Shown: positions 1-12,599 of the stretch, one piece after another | How the letters are laid out: the number at the start of each line of letters is the position of its first letter | Numbering within the stretch: the stretch's first letter is position 1 | Assembly: GCA_016859345.1 (NCBI GenBank) | Contig: CM029121.1 | Location: forward strand, 3,644,329 to 3,708,328 | From: Istiophorus platypterus | Taxonomy: Eukaryota; Chordata; Actinopteri; Istiophoriformes; Istiophoridae | DNA: 64,000 nucleotides | Direction: 5' to 3' | Notes under the pieces: generated by a model | What the model saw: only the letters and a program-made list of their open reading frames with translations | The model's database searches: none | Told to the model about the DNA's origin: nothing | Program-made: the position numbers and the translations under genes

Positions 1-495
1 CACTTTAGTACTGCACTGCATAGATTTTCCAGTTAGCTTAAAGCTAACATTTGTACAGTCAGTACATTGGCTGATAAGTACAGTGGTCAAAATTTATGAT
101 TAACACAACCTACCATTTGTTAGGTTTTTGTATTACTGGACCCAGAAGCAAAGGCCAGAGCAATGAAGTTTAAGATGATTTATTGTGAAACTTGAGAGGA
201 GCAGGTGATGGTGGAGAGTGTGGATGGGAGTGGATCTGAGATGAAAACACTGCAGACAGCATTCAGCATGGAGGAGCACACAAAGGATCAACACATAGAA
301 GTAAGACTGTTAGTCTCAAGAAAGTCTATTCGGAAAACGCTAGAGAAACACTAAAGGGCCCAGAGAGTCAATACCACTGTGGCAGTGGTGGGTCGGGCAG
401 ACCAGGTTTTATTGTGGAGTGATGATTAGTGGAAATGAGATACAGGTGAGCTCCTCTGCAGCTGCTGAATCAAGTGGCACACGCACACACACACG

Positions 496-527
<32 letters not shown>

Positions 528-880
528 CACGCACAAATGAACGCACATACTGGGGAAAAACAAAAGAGGGAAAGGAAAGAAGGAGCAAAAAGAGAACACT
601 AAACCCTGGAGGGTTGTGGCTAGAACCCTGACAACAAAACTTGCTTAATTTCTGTCTAAACACATCTTTAGAATTCATGAATTCGGCATATTCATCTTAA
701 GTTGTGATAACCATAGAAAATTAGCGATGGTTTGACTTGAAACAATAGTTTGACATTTAGGGAAATATGCTTAATTAGATGATTGAGAGTAGATGATAAG
801 ATACCACTGTCATGTTTCTGTTGTGCAGTGCAGGAGCGAAATTTGGTTATTAGTAGTAATTCATAATTATAGAAGGTAAT
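1..880. other. non-coding, intron 1 or upstream of galnt18
   Basis: No exon or recognisable element was seen apart from the CA repeat listed separately. The open frames here on both strands are short and one is made of repeat-derived Thr-His units. Confidence 0.5.
477..533. repeat. (CA)n microsatellite, slightly interrupted
   Basis: CA dinucleotides broken by a few CG steps. It accounts for the Thr-His and Cys-Val frames in this place. Confidence 0.95.
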
Positions 881-899
881 TATTAATTATTATTAGAAT

Positions 900-2650
900 T
901 AATTAATCGTTTTAATTGAAATTAATAATAAAGCACTATTGGGAAAAACCTGGACCAATAACCAAATATTGGATGTAGTCTCAAAGGGGTATTCACTCAG
1001 AAATGTCGAAATATTGGTATTTCTAGAGTGAAAAGAGAAGGAGTGGAGGTCGGCACTGACTCTGTCAACCAGCTTTGTATCACAATATGTGAACAGAAAA
1101 ACACCAGGGAGACTTCTCTTTAAATGAAAACAGGATTTATTAACATCAGTAACATCAATTCCCAATTAATATCGCTTCTGTCTAATAGATCCTATCATAC
1201 ACTACTACTACTGGCTACCAACTACAGATGACAAACGAGTATTGGCGTGTGTATTTGTGTGTGTCAGTCTATGTGTGTGTATACGGGAGTGGATCTGTGT
1301 GTGTGTGCACCAGAGGGGAGGTGGAGCAAGATAGCAGACGTGACTTGTTACAGACACATCACGTGAGGGTCAGCAGGAAGGAAGTCTGTCAAGTGTAATG
1401 GCGACTCGCCAATAAAACGTGACTTCAACAAAGGAGAACAGCTGAGCAGGAAGTTAAACTTCTCTGCGCTCAGGTGTTTGTGTAAGACTGTGTGTGTTTG
1501 TGTTATTAAAGAAAGAAAATAGGTAGAAGTGTTCGGCAGCAACGTTCTGGCGATCGTGATCGAGGGACAGTATTTATCTGTGTCACACAGAAACTCGCTC
1601 AGTTCAGCCGATGAGCGGTGAGAGTCTGGACCTTTAACTAACACAGAAAGTACTGGTCTCGGTCGTGATGCAGAGCAGGACAGACTTGATCGCTGCAGAC
1701 GGATGGAATCACAGTTCACTCAAGTCTGGTAACAGGAGTGAACAAATAGCAGCAACAGCACAAACAGTATCTTCACAATATTGTAACAGCAGCAGGCGGA
1801 CTAGATGGTCCGTATCATGACAAATCAACAGTTCAAAACACACTAATTACTAACATCTGCCCAGAGCTATAAGCCTCTTACTCTTTTGCAGGTGAAGCGG
1901 TGTGTTTAGTTCATCCTCAGTGTCCTTTGTCCAGGCGAGGAGGCGTTGGTTAGTGGCTAACAGCGGCTAACGTGTCTTCAGCAAGGCAAACTAATTCTGG
2001 CTCATGGCGGAGAATTAGTGAGTCACCTTTAAAAGAAGCAAGGTCTGTGTTCCCTCGTATTCTTCTTGAAACTGGTAGGACTTGTTAACTACCAGGTTTT
2101 GCATCCGCGGGCATCTGGGCGAGAGGGTCGATCCGTGGTCTCGATCCAGGCTAAACTGTGTTTCCTCGACATACAGGGGAGAGCGGAGATCATCTCAGTC
2201 AGCGAGGGAAATCTGTAGCCCTGATAGTTAGTCGTGTACACAGGAAACTCCTAACTAGGACTAGAGCGTTTGCCACATGGGACGGAGTCTAGTCTCAGGC
2301 ACGGTTATTGTTGCCACTTCTATCGGCGAGGAGTTCACTGGCCGTAGCGAAGGTCCAAACTGGAAGCATGAGTTTCTACGTTAATATAACTTTGGGTGAC
2401 ATCACGTTTCGGACTGATCGTGACGGATTTCACCCAATGGGAGCCGTAGATTTGGGGGTACACCGCTGGTCGGCTGACGCTGCGTGTGTTGGGGGTCGCT
2501 CATCTGGTTGGTTATTCAGCTGAGACCAGGTGTTGGGGGGTTGCTCAGCTGAGTTCTTTGTCTTCCTCAGGTAGCAACACGAGGCCTTAGCTGGATTCCA
2601 GGTTTGGGAGTGCATGTAGGCCTTCTTTGTCTATAGTCTGTTGGTGAGGC
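900..2650. other. CpG-richer block, possible old inserted element; LTR-like features
   Basis: Base use differs from the surroundings: more G+C and many CpGs, especially 1540-2500. Reading the minus strand, the part near 1165-900 contains an aataaa-type signal (near 1140) followed by a stretch that looks like the end of an LTR. Two similar pieces, each with GTGTTGGGGG then a GCTCA, lie in tandem at about 2485-2560. I see no coding region in it. A long terminal repeat or other inserted repeat is more likely than a host CpG island, but neither is proven. Confidence 0.3.
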
Positions 2651-5250
2651 ACAACATTTCTATATAGTGTAGAGCTAGAGGCAGGAAGTGATTACTGTAT
2701 CTTAGCTTAAAGACTAAAAGAGGAGGGGAAGCTCCAAGGTTGAAAAATACTTTCTAGTAATTCAGACATTTGACTTCATTTGTTTAATATTTACACAAAT
2801 CAATTTGTGGTTTCATGGGGAGTCACATGTTGCAACTATTTAAACTTGTGCTCGTTGACAATATTTCCAACACATACAACTCAGAAAATCACAAACATTT
2901 ACATTTCTTTAAAATTAAAGTTCTACAGCTTTAATTATTGTACTTATTGTCATTTTCACATTTCAATTTATTAGTTAAGTTGTCGGTATGCTTATTTTTG
3001 AGCTTTTGACAGAGCCACGCTAGTTTTTGGGGTTTTTTTTTACCACGTCTTTATACCACACAGACATGAAAGTGGTACCTTTCAGAAAGAAAGCAAAAAT
3101 ACATATATTTAGGCCCTTGATATTACAGATAAGAACTATCCCTTAATAAATGTGCCACTTCCAGCATAGCACTGACTAAATTATCTTTAGATTAGCTTTA
3201 CTTGGCTTGGGTGTATAGCCTCTCAGAATCCACCACATTTTAGGAAATCTACATCCTCAATAGCAGAATTAGAATATAGCCACTGGATACATGGTTTATC
3301 ATATATAACAGCGAACACATAGACACATTTTTAGATTTTTTTTTAAATAATATTGCAGGGTCAACTTTAAGCTCATTTTTATAAATTTTACTTAAGGCAT
3401 ATCTGGGAAATGGCACCAGTGCTTTCAAAGTACTTTCAGTGGAGAAATGACTTACATTCTTGAAGTTTGAGCTTGTGATCAAAGCACGTCTTCTTCTTAC
3501 AGGTAGCTTTGCTGCTGCCTGGACTGTTTTTCCACCGTCGGCTCCTTTCTCATCCCTCTGTGTCATACAGACTCCAAGGCAGAGCAGAGTAACAGTATAC
3601 TGACCAACAGATATTCCCTGCTTTCTCTCATGCAGATGATTCGAAGCGAAAAAATAAGGAGGGACGACGACAAGTGACCAGATGACTTATTATTTATTTT
3701 TGTTTTTTAGAATAAAAACTGTTCAAGGCAAACCTATATCACCTACGTACACCTTTAAAGATCTGTGAAAAAAAAAAGAGTTTTAAACAGAAATATACCT
3801 CTACCTCAGACTGCTGATCAGAGTGGGAGGTGAATTGCTCAACGAACCAACAAACTGAAGGACAGCCTGGAGGATGAGTTGTGACAGGAAGGGTAAAGGA
3901 AGGAAAGAAGAAAAGAAAAGTATTGCTCAGAAGCAGTGAAATGTGTAATGAGGAGATTTTATTTTCTGAAGGTCAGTAGCAGTTACGCTGTCATTGTGCA
4001 TTATATTTTGCCTAACATTACCCTTTCAGCAACCAAGGGCCTTTCATGCATTCAACTCTAGGAAATAACACCTGGATTCAGCAACAGCCATCACAACAGC
4101 CATCGCTGATTGTCTTTTTTTATTACAAGTCATAAAAGCCTCGATGGTCCGAGCATCTCTTTTGCCGATCATTTCTAAGCTACAATGACTAGGAACCCCC
4201 CCCCCCCCCCGTGGTATTTCATTGAAAGCTAAAATGAATAAATAAATAAGGCGCTGCAAATGTAAAAGGGGCATAGAATGGCCTATAGCCTTTATCCAAC
4301 TCTGTCTGGATAGAGAGGGATGTGCAACAACACTGAAACTTATTTCTGTGCAAGTGCTTTCCTCACACATTGACCTGAAGCTACTTGTTATTCGCACAAA
4401 TAAAGTAATATTGGTACTGCAGAGTAAGCTAGCTAAACAGAGTAGAATGCCCACAGGAAAACTAAACACTGCTGTGCTACTCAGCATTAGTCTTAAGAGC
4501 AAAACTTCCATCTCTGCAGCTGAAGTAAGTTTTAGGATTCAATAGGATTAAAAAAAAATTGGGTCACATTTTGAATTCAAAGCCTTTCAAGCCTTTATTT
4601 AATTTATCTAGGAATAAGTGAAAGCTAAATAACTACAACTCAAAGATCTGTATTTATTGCTTGTTGCCTGAAAAGGCAGACACACTATAGATTGATTTTG
4701 ACTGATAGGTCATCATTGACAACATATAGCTGCACCATACTAATAAATGAGCAGTAGGCTATAGGACATACAGTAAACTGTTTTTTCTTTGTTGTTGTTG
4801 TTGTTGTTGTTATTATCATTATTATTATTGCAAACGGTACCTCATAGGTTTAAAGCTTTTTTTGGGGGGGGGGTCAAAAAATGGCACCTGTACTCTTTGA
4901 AAAAGAAGCAGAAATGTGCAGAAAGTAGTTTTGAATTTTATTGAAGGTTGTCAACAAGTCTTGAACTTTTTTGGCAACAGTGATATATATTTTTTTTTTA
5001 ATGGGGAAATACACTACAAAATACTATTCCTCACTACTGTTTTTGAACCACTGGCCCCACCCATATGGTGTATAAACAACAACAATAAGAAGAACAGAGT
5101 AAGATATTGTGAAAAAAAACATGAAGGACATAAATCAACCAACTCTAGTTAGTAGGACAGCATACAAGTTTTTTGTGCATTTGACTTTGCAGATGTATTT
5201 CTCACATATGCAGCACATAGTATTTGTTTGACAGTCCTTTTATCCCTCTT
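2650..5250. other. non-coding stretch without a recognised element
   Basis: AT-rich sequence with homopolymers: a C15 run at 4196-4210, a GTT/ATT repeat at about 4790-4830 and a G run at 4864-4873. No open frame here looks like a conserved protein. Confidence 0.5.
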
Positions 5251-5279
5251 GTCTGCTCCAGCTACAGCCTCAGGTGGAT

Positions 5280-5880
5280 CAGGACAAGAGTCAGTCCTCT
5301 GAATGGTTTCCAAAAGCAATGCAGAGGCTGCTGTGCCCTTTGAATGTGAGGGGTTGCAAGTGCCTTTCGAAGCTGCTCCAGCAATACCTCTGTCCTCCGC
5401 TTATCAGGCATCCGGCTAGGGAAGACTGCAGGGGGGAACTGCATGCTTGTGCTTTCAAGTTCTGCCAGCTCTGCTGATCTTGCTTCTCAGTAGTTGCTGG
5501 CTGAGTTCATAAGAGGTGAAGGATATTATCACATGTGACACTGTGCCCCGCAGTCCATCTGTCAAATCAAGTAGAACCCATTTCTCTGTTTCTTCTCCCA
5601 GCCTCAACTGGTTGGCTTGCATAAAAGATCAGAAAAAAAAATGTACCTCATTCATGGAGCCAGTTGCTCATTCATGGCAGACACTCTGGCCTCTCTTGTG
5701 GCCACCAGTTTGTCTATCACACATCTTGCAGGTCTTGACTCAGTTATCAAATCATAGCATTCTTGAGAAATAAAATCACCCTTGAACTCTGCATCCCAGA
5801 GTCCAGATGTAGCCTTGTCTTGGAATGTGTATGCTATATATTTACTGAAAACTCCACATCAGTCACCTTTAGAGGATTTT
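5280..5880 (-). pseudogene. possible decayed retroelement reading, unrecognised
   Basis: On the minus strand several short stretches read like real protein, for example one with LGEETEKWVLLDLTDGLRGT and one with ECYDLITESRPARCVIDKL, separated by stops and frame changes. G+C is higher than in neighbouring DNA. No family was recognised. It may be part of a retroelement structural gene; chance is also possible. Confidence 0.25.
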
Positions 5881-6386
5881 TTTGATGGCTGGTGTGATGA
5901 AAATCCAGACTGTTGAGGTGATGTCCTGGACACAGGGAACTGCATGTCTTGGGGCCTGGGGTCATTCTTATGATGATTTGTGCTTTCAGCCTGGCCCTGT
6001 TGTCATATGGGGACAAGGGTTGTAATCCTGTCCATCTCCTTCAGATACCTCATCCTCTTATAAATAATGGATCTCTTGGTCCCCCTGGAATTCTGAAAAA
6101 ATCAAATCTACGACCTATTGAGCACTGAAAAATGCACTAGTGGCTTTAGCAAAGAGGGAAAAGGGGGAAGTTATCTGCAGCACCCTTATAGCCTCTGACT
6201 GCATTCCCCATCAGTAAACAATGGTTTCAAGAAATGTTTATTTTGTCTGAGGTACATTTCATTTTTTCCGTGAACTTGAGGCGTGTGGGATCGTGGTTGG
6301 GAGAAGCTGCAGATGCAAAAGAAAGTTATAGTTTTGTCTGAGTTCAGTCAGTAGCAAACATAATCTCAATTTCTGGCTTTGTGTAA

Positions 6387-6390
<4 letters not shown>

Positions 6391-6469
<79 letters not shown>
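6391..6469. repeat. (GT)n microsatellite, 79 bases
   Basis: Uninterrupted GT dinucleotides. Length is likely to vary between individuals. Confidence 0.97.
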
Positions 6470-6471
<2 letters not shown>

Positions 6472-6849
6472 ACTTTCTATAAGGGTGTGCTCAGGCTGAA
6501 TGCATGAGGAAACGTAGTCAGATTCGCACAAAGAAAAATCATGATTTGAACATCTTTCTGTTCAGTCTGAATGCATTGAAAGAAAGACCAGATTGTAGTA
6601 ACCTCAGTAAGAAAATTTCATCGTAATTTTGGCCTTTTTGATCAAGGTGCTTATGTAACTAGCATTAAAAATAGATATAATTTGTTGACGGCAAAAGGCT
6701 TTTTTCAGAGGAGACTTAGCATAGCAGAGAAAAACACAGGTGTTACATAAGTGTTCGTTGTGTGGTTCTATTCCAGTGTTGCAGTAAGCCATAACAATGT
6801 GAAAGTGGGCCAAAAGGACAATGTCACAAAATTAGACTGAAATCAAGTG

Positions 6850-7175
6850 CAGACTAAGGACAAGGAGGTAAGGTGTCTTTTATTCTAATACAGGCTGAGA
6901 TGGTGGCTGGGTAGAAAACCAGCAGGTGGCTAGGCAGAGGGAATCTGAAGATATCATCTGGCTGCCGTACTCAGTAGACTGGCGTGGCAGGCAGGTGGTG
7001 AATCCTGGAGACAAGACAAAGGAAATGAGAAAACGAGCAGACAGACAGTCAAAACCCAAAACACACAATGTACAGCCCATTCATAGTGAAAGGCTGAAAA
7101 TAAGAAAAACACCAAACACCAAAGGCAGGCAGGCGTCACAGGGAGGGGTTATGACAGACACAGCAAAAAACCAAA
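6850..7175 (-). repeat. LTR-like or non-autonomous repeat, minus orientation
   Basis: Read on the minus strand this is pyrimidine-rich, full of CCTG and TTGTCTTG steps, and ends with an aataaaag signal (near 6884) a few bases before a ccttacctccttgtcc motif. This layout is that of a class of fish LTR-type repeats also seen near 12.6-13.1 kb and at 47.3-47.8 kb. Copy limits are approximate. Confidence 0.4.
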
Positions 7176-8130
7176 ACCGGTCTGGATGTTTTATACATTA
7201 TTATTTGCTAATAAAAAGTGTGAAAAAAATTTGATTAGATTAGAGCAGATTGCCTTTTTGCTGTATTGGAGCAGAATACACAAACCACATCAGAGAGCCT
7301 CACTGGATGTTCATGTGATTAATCTACACAGTCAAAGGAGATTTACTTTCATTCACCTGCAAATGACATGCCTGTTTTGGATAGAATATTCATTTTATCT
7401 CATAGACTCAAACTCCTGAACATGCACTGTGCCACAGCACAGTAATATCCAAGAAGTTGGTAGATAAGCTTTTTTAATCAAAGTCTGAAATGATTCCAGT
7501 TGGTTTCTGGTAACACTCAGGCTGCACAAATCAATGAAATGGCTCTTTGACAAATTTTTATCAAAAGGGCCTTTAACACCAATCACTTGGGTTCTCATGT
7601 ACTTTCCTAAACCCCCCTGAGAGAGTTTAGGACTCACACTAGAGCTGTTACTTATTTTACTTAATTAGGGCTCTTATGATATGGGAACCAAGCATTAGCA
7701 TAGAAGTGCTATCAGATGAATTGCCATGAATGTTGCCTCAGACTTTCATGTCACCCCCAGGATGAATTGTAATAACTCTGGTTATTCCCTGAGTTTTCCT
7801 TTATCACCATCATCAGGTCCAGATTTTAATTCATCCAGTACTTAGGTTAATGAACAGTTAACCACAAAAATCAGAATCTAACTAATCAAGTCATTACATT
7901 CAGCCTTAACTCTACTTTGCACAAGTGATAATTAGTAAATTTCAGCGTGCTAAAACATATAAACTAATATAGTGATCATAGTAAATATTATACCAGCTAA
8001 ACATTAGCTTTGGTGTGATTATGTTAGCATGTTGATGTTAAATTTTACCTCAAAGAATCACTGGGGCGTTGGAGGGGTTGGGGCAGGAGGGAGGACTGAG
8101 GGGGGAGGAAAGAGAACATAGCACAAAGCA

Positions 8131-8395
8131 GGTTCCACATAAAGATGTATGATGATAAACGACTAATAAAACAACTAATAATTATAGAAATGGTGCTAAT
8201 AACAAGACTGATAATGATAATCAGATTAAATATAATAATAATGATAATAGTAATAGTTGAAGCAATTGAAGCAGTGGGTGTTGAGCAGGATCACAGGGGC
8301 AGTAGATGGTTTGCAGTTACAGACAGAGACTCCAGAGGCAGAACTACCTGCAGAAAGGTACAGGAAGAGAAATGAGAGACGAGTCGGAACGAAAT
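8131..8395 (+). repeat. dispersed repeat A, copy 1
   Basis: This shares a 5' block (ggttccacataaagatgtat), an internal ATA/AAT-rich run and a 3' block around gcagtagat...acctgcagaaag with 16893-17160. The two copies are in the same orientation and clearly related but diverged. I recognise this as a type of interspersed repeat widespread in fish, without being sure of its name. Confidence 0.65.
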
Positions 8396-8415
8396 TACAG
8401 GAGAGGGGCCAAGTG

Positions 8416-8490
8416 GGCTGGCTGTGACTCAAGTGGTAGCGCGGGCTGTCCAGCAACTGGAAGGTCAAAGGTTCGATCCCAGGTCCTCTC
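8416..8490 (+). repeat. tRNA-derived SINE head
   Basis: It has an A-box-like stretch (actcaagtggtagcgcgg) and a B-box (ggttcgatccc) in the spacing of a tRNA-derived pol III promoter, with the ggctgtccagcaactggaaggt segment typical of common fish SINEs between them. The tail beyond about 8490 diverges. It cannot fold as a normal tRNA and is not called one. Confidence 0.6.
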
Positions 8491-8554
8491 GTACGTGTGT
8501 CTGGAAGATGGTTCCACAAAGGCAAAGCCTGAAGCTTTCTCCCTCTTCTGGATT

Positions 8555-8850
8555 TTACAGGGAGCAAGGCAGAGAAGCTAACACAGAAGAAATATGCTCT
8601 GTTTTCCTAGTTCCTGTCAATATTGCATTTTGGATCAGCTGGAGACTACTTAAAGATTTGTTAGGACATCTTAATAATAAAGATTTACAATAATCCATCC
8701 TAGAAGTAACAAAAATATGGACTAGTATCTCTGCAGCTTTTTGATACAGGATGTGTCTGATTTTTGCCTTGCTTAGGTGAAAAAAGGCAGTCCTTGAAGT
8801 GTGTTTTAATATTGGAGGTAAAGAACATATCCTGATCAAAGAGAACTGAG
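8555..8850 (-). pseudogene. LINE reverse-transcriptase C-terminal fragment
   Basis: The minus strand reads SRMDYCKSLLLRCPNKSLSS, then LQLIQNAILTGTRKTEHISS and VLASLP. This is the conserved region after the polymerase domain of fish LINEs (DYCNSLL, LQxIQNAAARxLT, HITPxLxxLHWLP). The missing AAR residues and the early end show decay. It is 5'-truncated, as usual for LINE insertions. Confidence 0.8.
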
Positions 8851-9870
8851 GAATTCGTAAAAAATGACATGTTCTGTGTCTGTCACACTGGAAGCAGGGA
8901 ATGCTAATGAGCTGAAAGCTGTTCAGCAGCCTAGGAGTTTGGGGCTTTCACCATGAACTGCAGCATCTGCACTTTGGGTTGGGCTGGTGACCTGTCAAGC
9001 ATCATGTCATACCCCATTTTTCTCTTTCCTATCATTTTCTATAACCTACCCGAGGTTGGGAACCACTACAGAAGCCAACACATAAATTTTGTACTCACAT
9101 TTGAGATAAAAAGTCACAAGGGGAGCCTGAAAAATCTCAAAACAGCGTTGTCGTCAGTCCAAAACACAATTTAATTGTTTGCATTGCCTTTAAATGAGCA
9201 TCTCTATTTCCTCCTTTGGTTCACCTCCTTTTTGTACATGTATTTGAGTCAATCTATAATTCGTGGTACATTTCACAGCAACAAAAAACTTTTAAAAAAA
9301 CCTGAACAGTGGTCCAAGTTAGTATATTGCTTCAGTGTAGCATATCCACTAGTTGCAAACATTTTTTATTATTTTTTTAAGGGAAAGGATATTTTCCCAT
9401 ACTGTTTGTCAACTATGTTATGGAAAAACAAATGTTATTACAGTCATTTCATTAAATCCTGCACTTCAAGTAAAATACAAATTTAAAGGCTCTTGAGTCT
9501 ATTCTACCATATATACAGTGATGTTTTAAAATAGTAAAACAACAAACATAATAGAGAAATAAGTTTTTAAGCCATACAAATTACACATTCCCAGTGATCA
9601 GTAACTGGTGGAAGGCTGAACAAAGTGCTTTTACTTCTTTAATTCAGAATTTTGAATAATTCAATTAATACAGAAGAGTGTAGATAGTTTATATTAACGT
9701 TGAGAAATCGGATGGTTACTAACTGACTTAAAACTCAGACAAAGAAAAACCCATAGTGAAGGAACAAGTAAAGAACATGGGTTCAAACCAGCTGAGGGAT
9801 CCAAGTGAAGCCTAACCAGGAGACTAAACATTAGAAGAAAATAGTGCAGTGACATCAATATAACAGAACA
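8851..9870. other. non-coding stretch without a recognised gene
   Basis: AT-rich. The 103-codon frame at 9175-9486 has no conserved pattern. A gaggttgggaaccacta motif near 9051-9066 resembles the terminal sequence of common fish hAT-type miniature elements, but is too short to call. Confidence 0.45.
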
Positions 9871-9873
9871 GTA

Positions 9874-11247
9874 CTACTCAACTGCAACATTCAGTTGGAC
9901 CTCCAAGAAACTACCCCAGATTTCAGTGTCAGTCTCTACACGGTGTGACATGACTGGCTCTGGAGGAGGAATCATTCTTAAAGTGTCCTCAGGTACCACA
10001 GCACATCTTCTCTCAGTGGCCAGAAGAAAAGGTCGACTCCTATACACTGCATGCACTTTACCTGCAAATACTTCCTCAAGGATTCCTGGGTAAATTTCTC
10101 CCTTGTATTTCAGAGCATCCCGCTGGTCGATAATGTCAGGACGCCACACCATTGCATTCTCATTGCTTTTATGTCCTTGAGGCAGTGGAGGGGTTGTTTG
10201 CCGAACCTCAAGACTAAAGCTGTGAGTGTCATCTCATTGACACTCACAACATTGCCTGGCACTGCATGGGCAACTTCAATCTTGATACAAGATGTCTCCT
10301 GGCCCCCCTCTGACCCCCTGTTGGATCTGTATAGTTGAGGGCACCCCTGGCAGATGACATGGCATATTCTTAATAGTGTCATCCACCAGATTCTCTGGGG
10401 TGTAGAGCACACTAATATTCTGCTGTCGGCTAAAGCACAGTGGAGGTGCTCTCCTAAAGGGATGTCACGACCTTGGCTAACAAGCCTGTCAGCCCTTTCT
10501 TTCAGGAGGCCTGCCATTACAGCTGGAGCACCCTCCCCATGGCTTGCTTCAAAAAAGTCCCACACCCCCCTTTTGAAACCACGGTTCATCAATTTGCTGA
10601 AGACGAAGAAGTTTTCCATTCTGTCTGTACCCCATGCATGGTCTGTCATTGAAGAAATGCACCACCTTGACAGAAGGATATGAGGCCTTCACTTCATCCA
10701 GGATAGGGGACTAATGTGTCCAGATGGCAGATGGGTCTTTCTCCCTTTGGTGAAAAAATTGTGCCGAAGCACATGTGCTCTGCTGTTCCACCAAGAAGAA
10801 TTTCCAGAATGGAGCATTGCTTGCTTCTGTTTTGGTGCAGTCCACTGTGTGGATTTCTGCTTTACCAGAAATATCTACATGACTCAAGCATTCTTGGTTA
10901 GTCATGCTTTTTATTTTACAATAGTGAATGAACTGTCTTTTGATGTTTGATATATGCTGTTTGAAATGTCTCAGTTGGCCTTAATACATCTCCAGGGGAT
11001 CTGCCAACGCTATGTCCTTTTCCTTCTTCACAGTGCTTTTGATGGGGACCATTTCTATGTTACCATCATTTTTCTTTCCTCTAGTGACTGTTTCAGTTGA
11101 CCGCTGAGTGATTTGGACATTTTTCTTCAAGTTACTTTCTGCTACTATGGTAAAATTGTGTCTGTTGCAGTTGGGACACGCATTGAATATGCAGTCTTTT
11201 GATTTTGGAGTGCAGCTCATTGATGTTGCCATGTCTTCCATGTCCAC
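9874..11247 (-). pseudogene. broken copy of a multicopy fish orphan protein family (transposon-like)
   Basis: The minus strand reads, in order and in more than one frame: a CPNC motif near the start (about 11165), HVDIS (about 10880), KDPSAIWTH then an ILDEVKASYPSVKVVHFFND block (10740-10620), KLMNRGFKRGVWDFFEASHG (about 10590-10540), LKERADRLVSQGRDIP (about 10505-10460), and a C-terminal YKGEIYPGILEEV (about 10100) with PEP and TEIW. The same order (HVDFSEN, HDPPAIWAH, HFFSDGP, FEASHGKGAPDGVGG, YPG) is known to me from many unnamed fish proteins that occur in high copy. At least two frameshifts (for example near 10620, between the FFND and KLMN blocks) and a stop after WTH break this copy. 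The family's function is unknown; multicopy spread suggests a mobile origin. Confidence 0.75.
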
Positions 11248-11249
11248 AC

Positions 11250-11416
11250 TCCTAATTAACTTATAATTAACTGAGAATTCTAATGATGAGATACTGACTA
11301 ATAATGTAGATTACTAGGTAATTTAATTGACAGGTAACATTTTGACAATTTCCCCATTTTGACCCATAATTTTACGTGATGCTGGTCACATGGTGTTGGA
11401 ACAAGCCATTTCTGAG

Positions 11417-11453
<37 letters not shown>

Positions 11454-12595
11454 GGGGGGGGGGTAGTAACTTTGTGGGCAGAACTTTTGTGGAAATTTAT
11501 AAATTAAGATATCTTAATTAATTAATTTAGAAAATCAATTTATTTTAATGGGTTTTATTCAAGTTGAAACCAAGACCTCCTCAACTAAAAAAAAAACGAC
11601 ATAGCAAAAACTGTCAATTTAGGAACATCATGACAAAATTCAAGCTAAATGAAGCATAGCATACACATAATGTTTGTGTGATATTATAAACATACTTTCC
11701 ATTATTTAGTAGGTGATATTTTTGAAAAAAGTAGTTAGGATAACTATAATTGTTATCAATGGACAGGAAAACTAATCCCAAATTGTAGTCACTCATTTGT
11801 GCCGGTGCCTTGTTATCAGCTGTTTCAGTATAAATGCTGTAGTTTCATGGGCTCATCTGGTTGAACTCTGTAGAGGATTCTTGACAAACAACTCTTAAAC
11901 CCTGTCATTTTCAAAGCTTTTTTGCTTTTTGCCTTTGTTGCTGTCATTATCTGAGTTTTTGTCACTTTTTCCACTTTACCTAGATCAAAATTATTTTTTA
12001 TCTCAACAAACCTCAGCTGGTGTGGACAGTAAATTAGCCAACAATATTAAATCTGTGATTTGTATGCCGTGATATGTTCAATTGTGTCTCTATTTTGAGG
12101 AAGCTCCACTTCATTATTAGCACTGCCAGCTTAATGATGGGGTATCTTCCTTACTTCACAAAAAACCTGTTTTGCTCCTGCAATGTATTAACTGGCTTCC
12201 TCAGGTTTTTCCTCCCAGTTGTCTCTTCACACAGCAGCTCATGCGGTTGTATATTTCAAGTGAGGGACACTAGGCAGAATTGTTCTGGTTAAAGACATCT
12301 AAATGCATAAGTTAAATTTTTCTCTGAATCTAATCTATTTATTCCTTTTAACCAGAAGTATTGTTGTGTGAGAGGTCACAGAGGAGAACATGCAAGGGTT
12401 TTTTTTTCTTCCAAGAAAATTCTTCCATCTCCCTCTGAACATATATGCTCTTTTTCTTAAGCTTGACTGTACTTGCTGTGACTTGAAAAAAATCTGTGTT
12501 TATTGAATTCTAAATCCAGGGATGTTAAAGGGAAGTATATTTTTCCAACCTTTTCAAACTTTATTTTTCTATTGGCTAGGCAATAATAATTAGAG
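11250..12595. other. non-coding stretch; (GT)15 with G run
   Basis: It contains (GT)15 at 11421-11450 followed by about 13 G at 11451-11463. No conserved open frame was found. Confidence 0.55.
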
Positions 12596-12599
12596 GTTA

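Noticed and set aside
4044..4511. 155-codon minus-strand open frame, the longest apart from repeats and remnants
   Set aside because: It runs through a C15 homopolymer (Gly run), shows no conserved motif and has no splice or transcript support. Chance is the simplest reading.
8416..8490. Possible functional tRNA gene
   Set aside because: The A and B boxes are present but the flanking arms do not pair as in a tRNA, and the sequence between the boxes is that of a SINE head.
10110..10649. Intact 179-residue gene on the minus strand
   Set aside because: The family's conserved blocks continue on both sides in other frames, so this is one piece of a frameshifted copy and not a complete gene.
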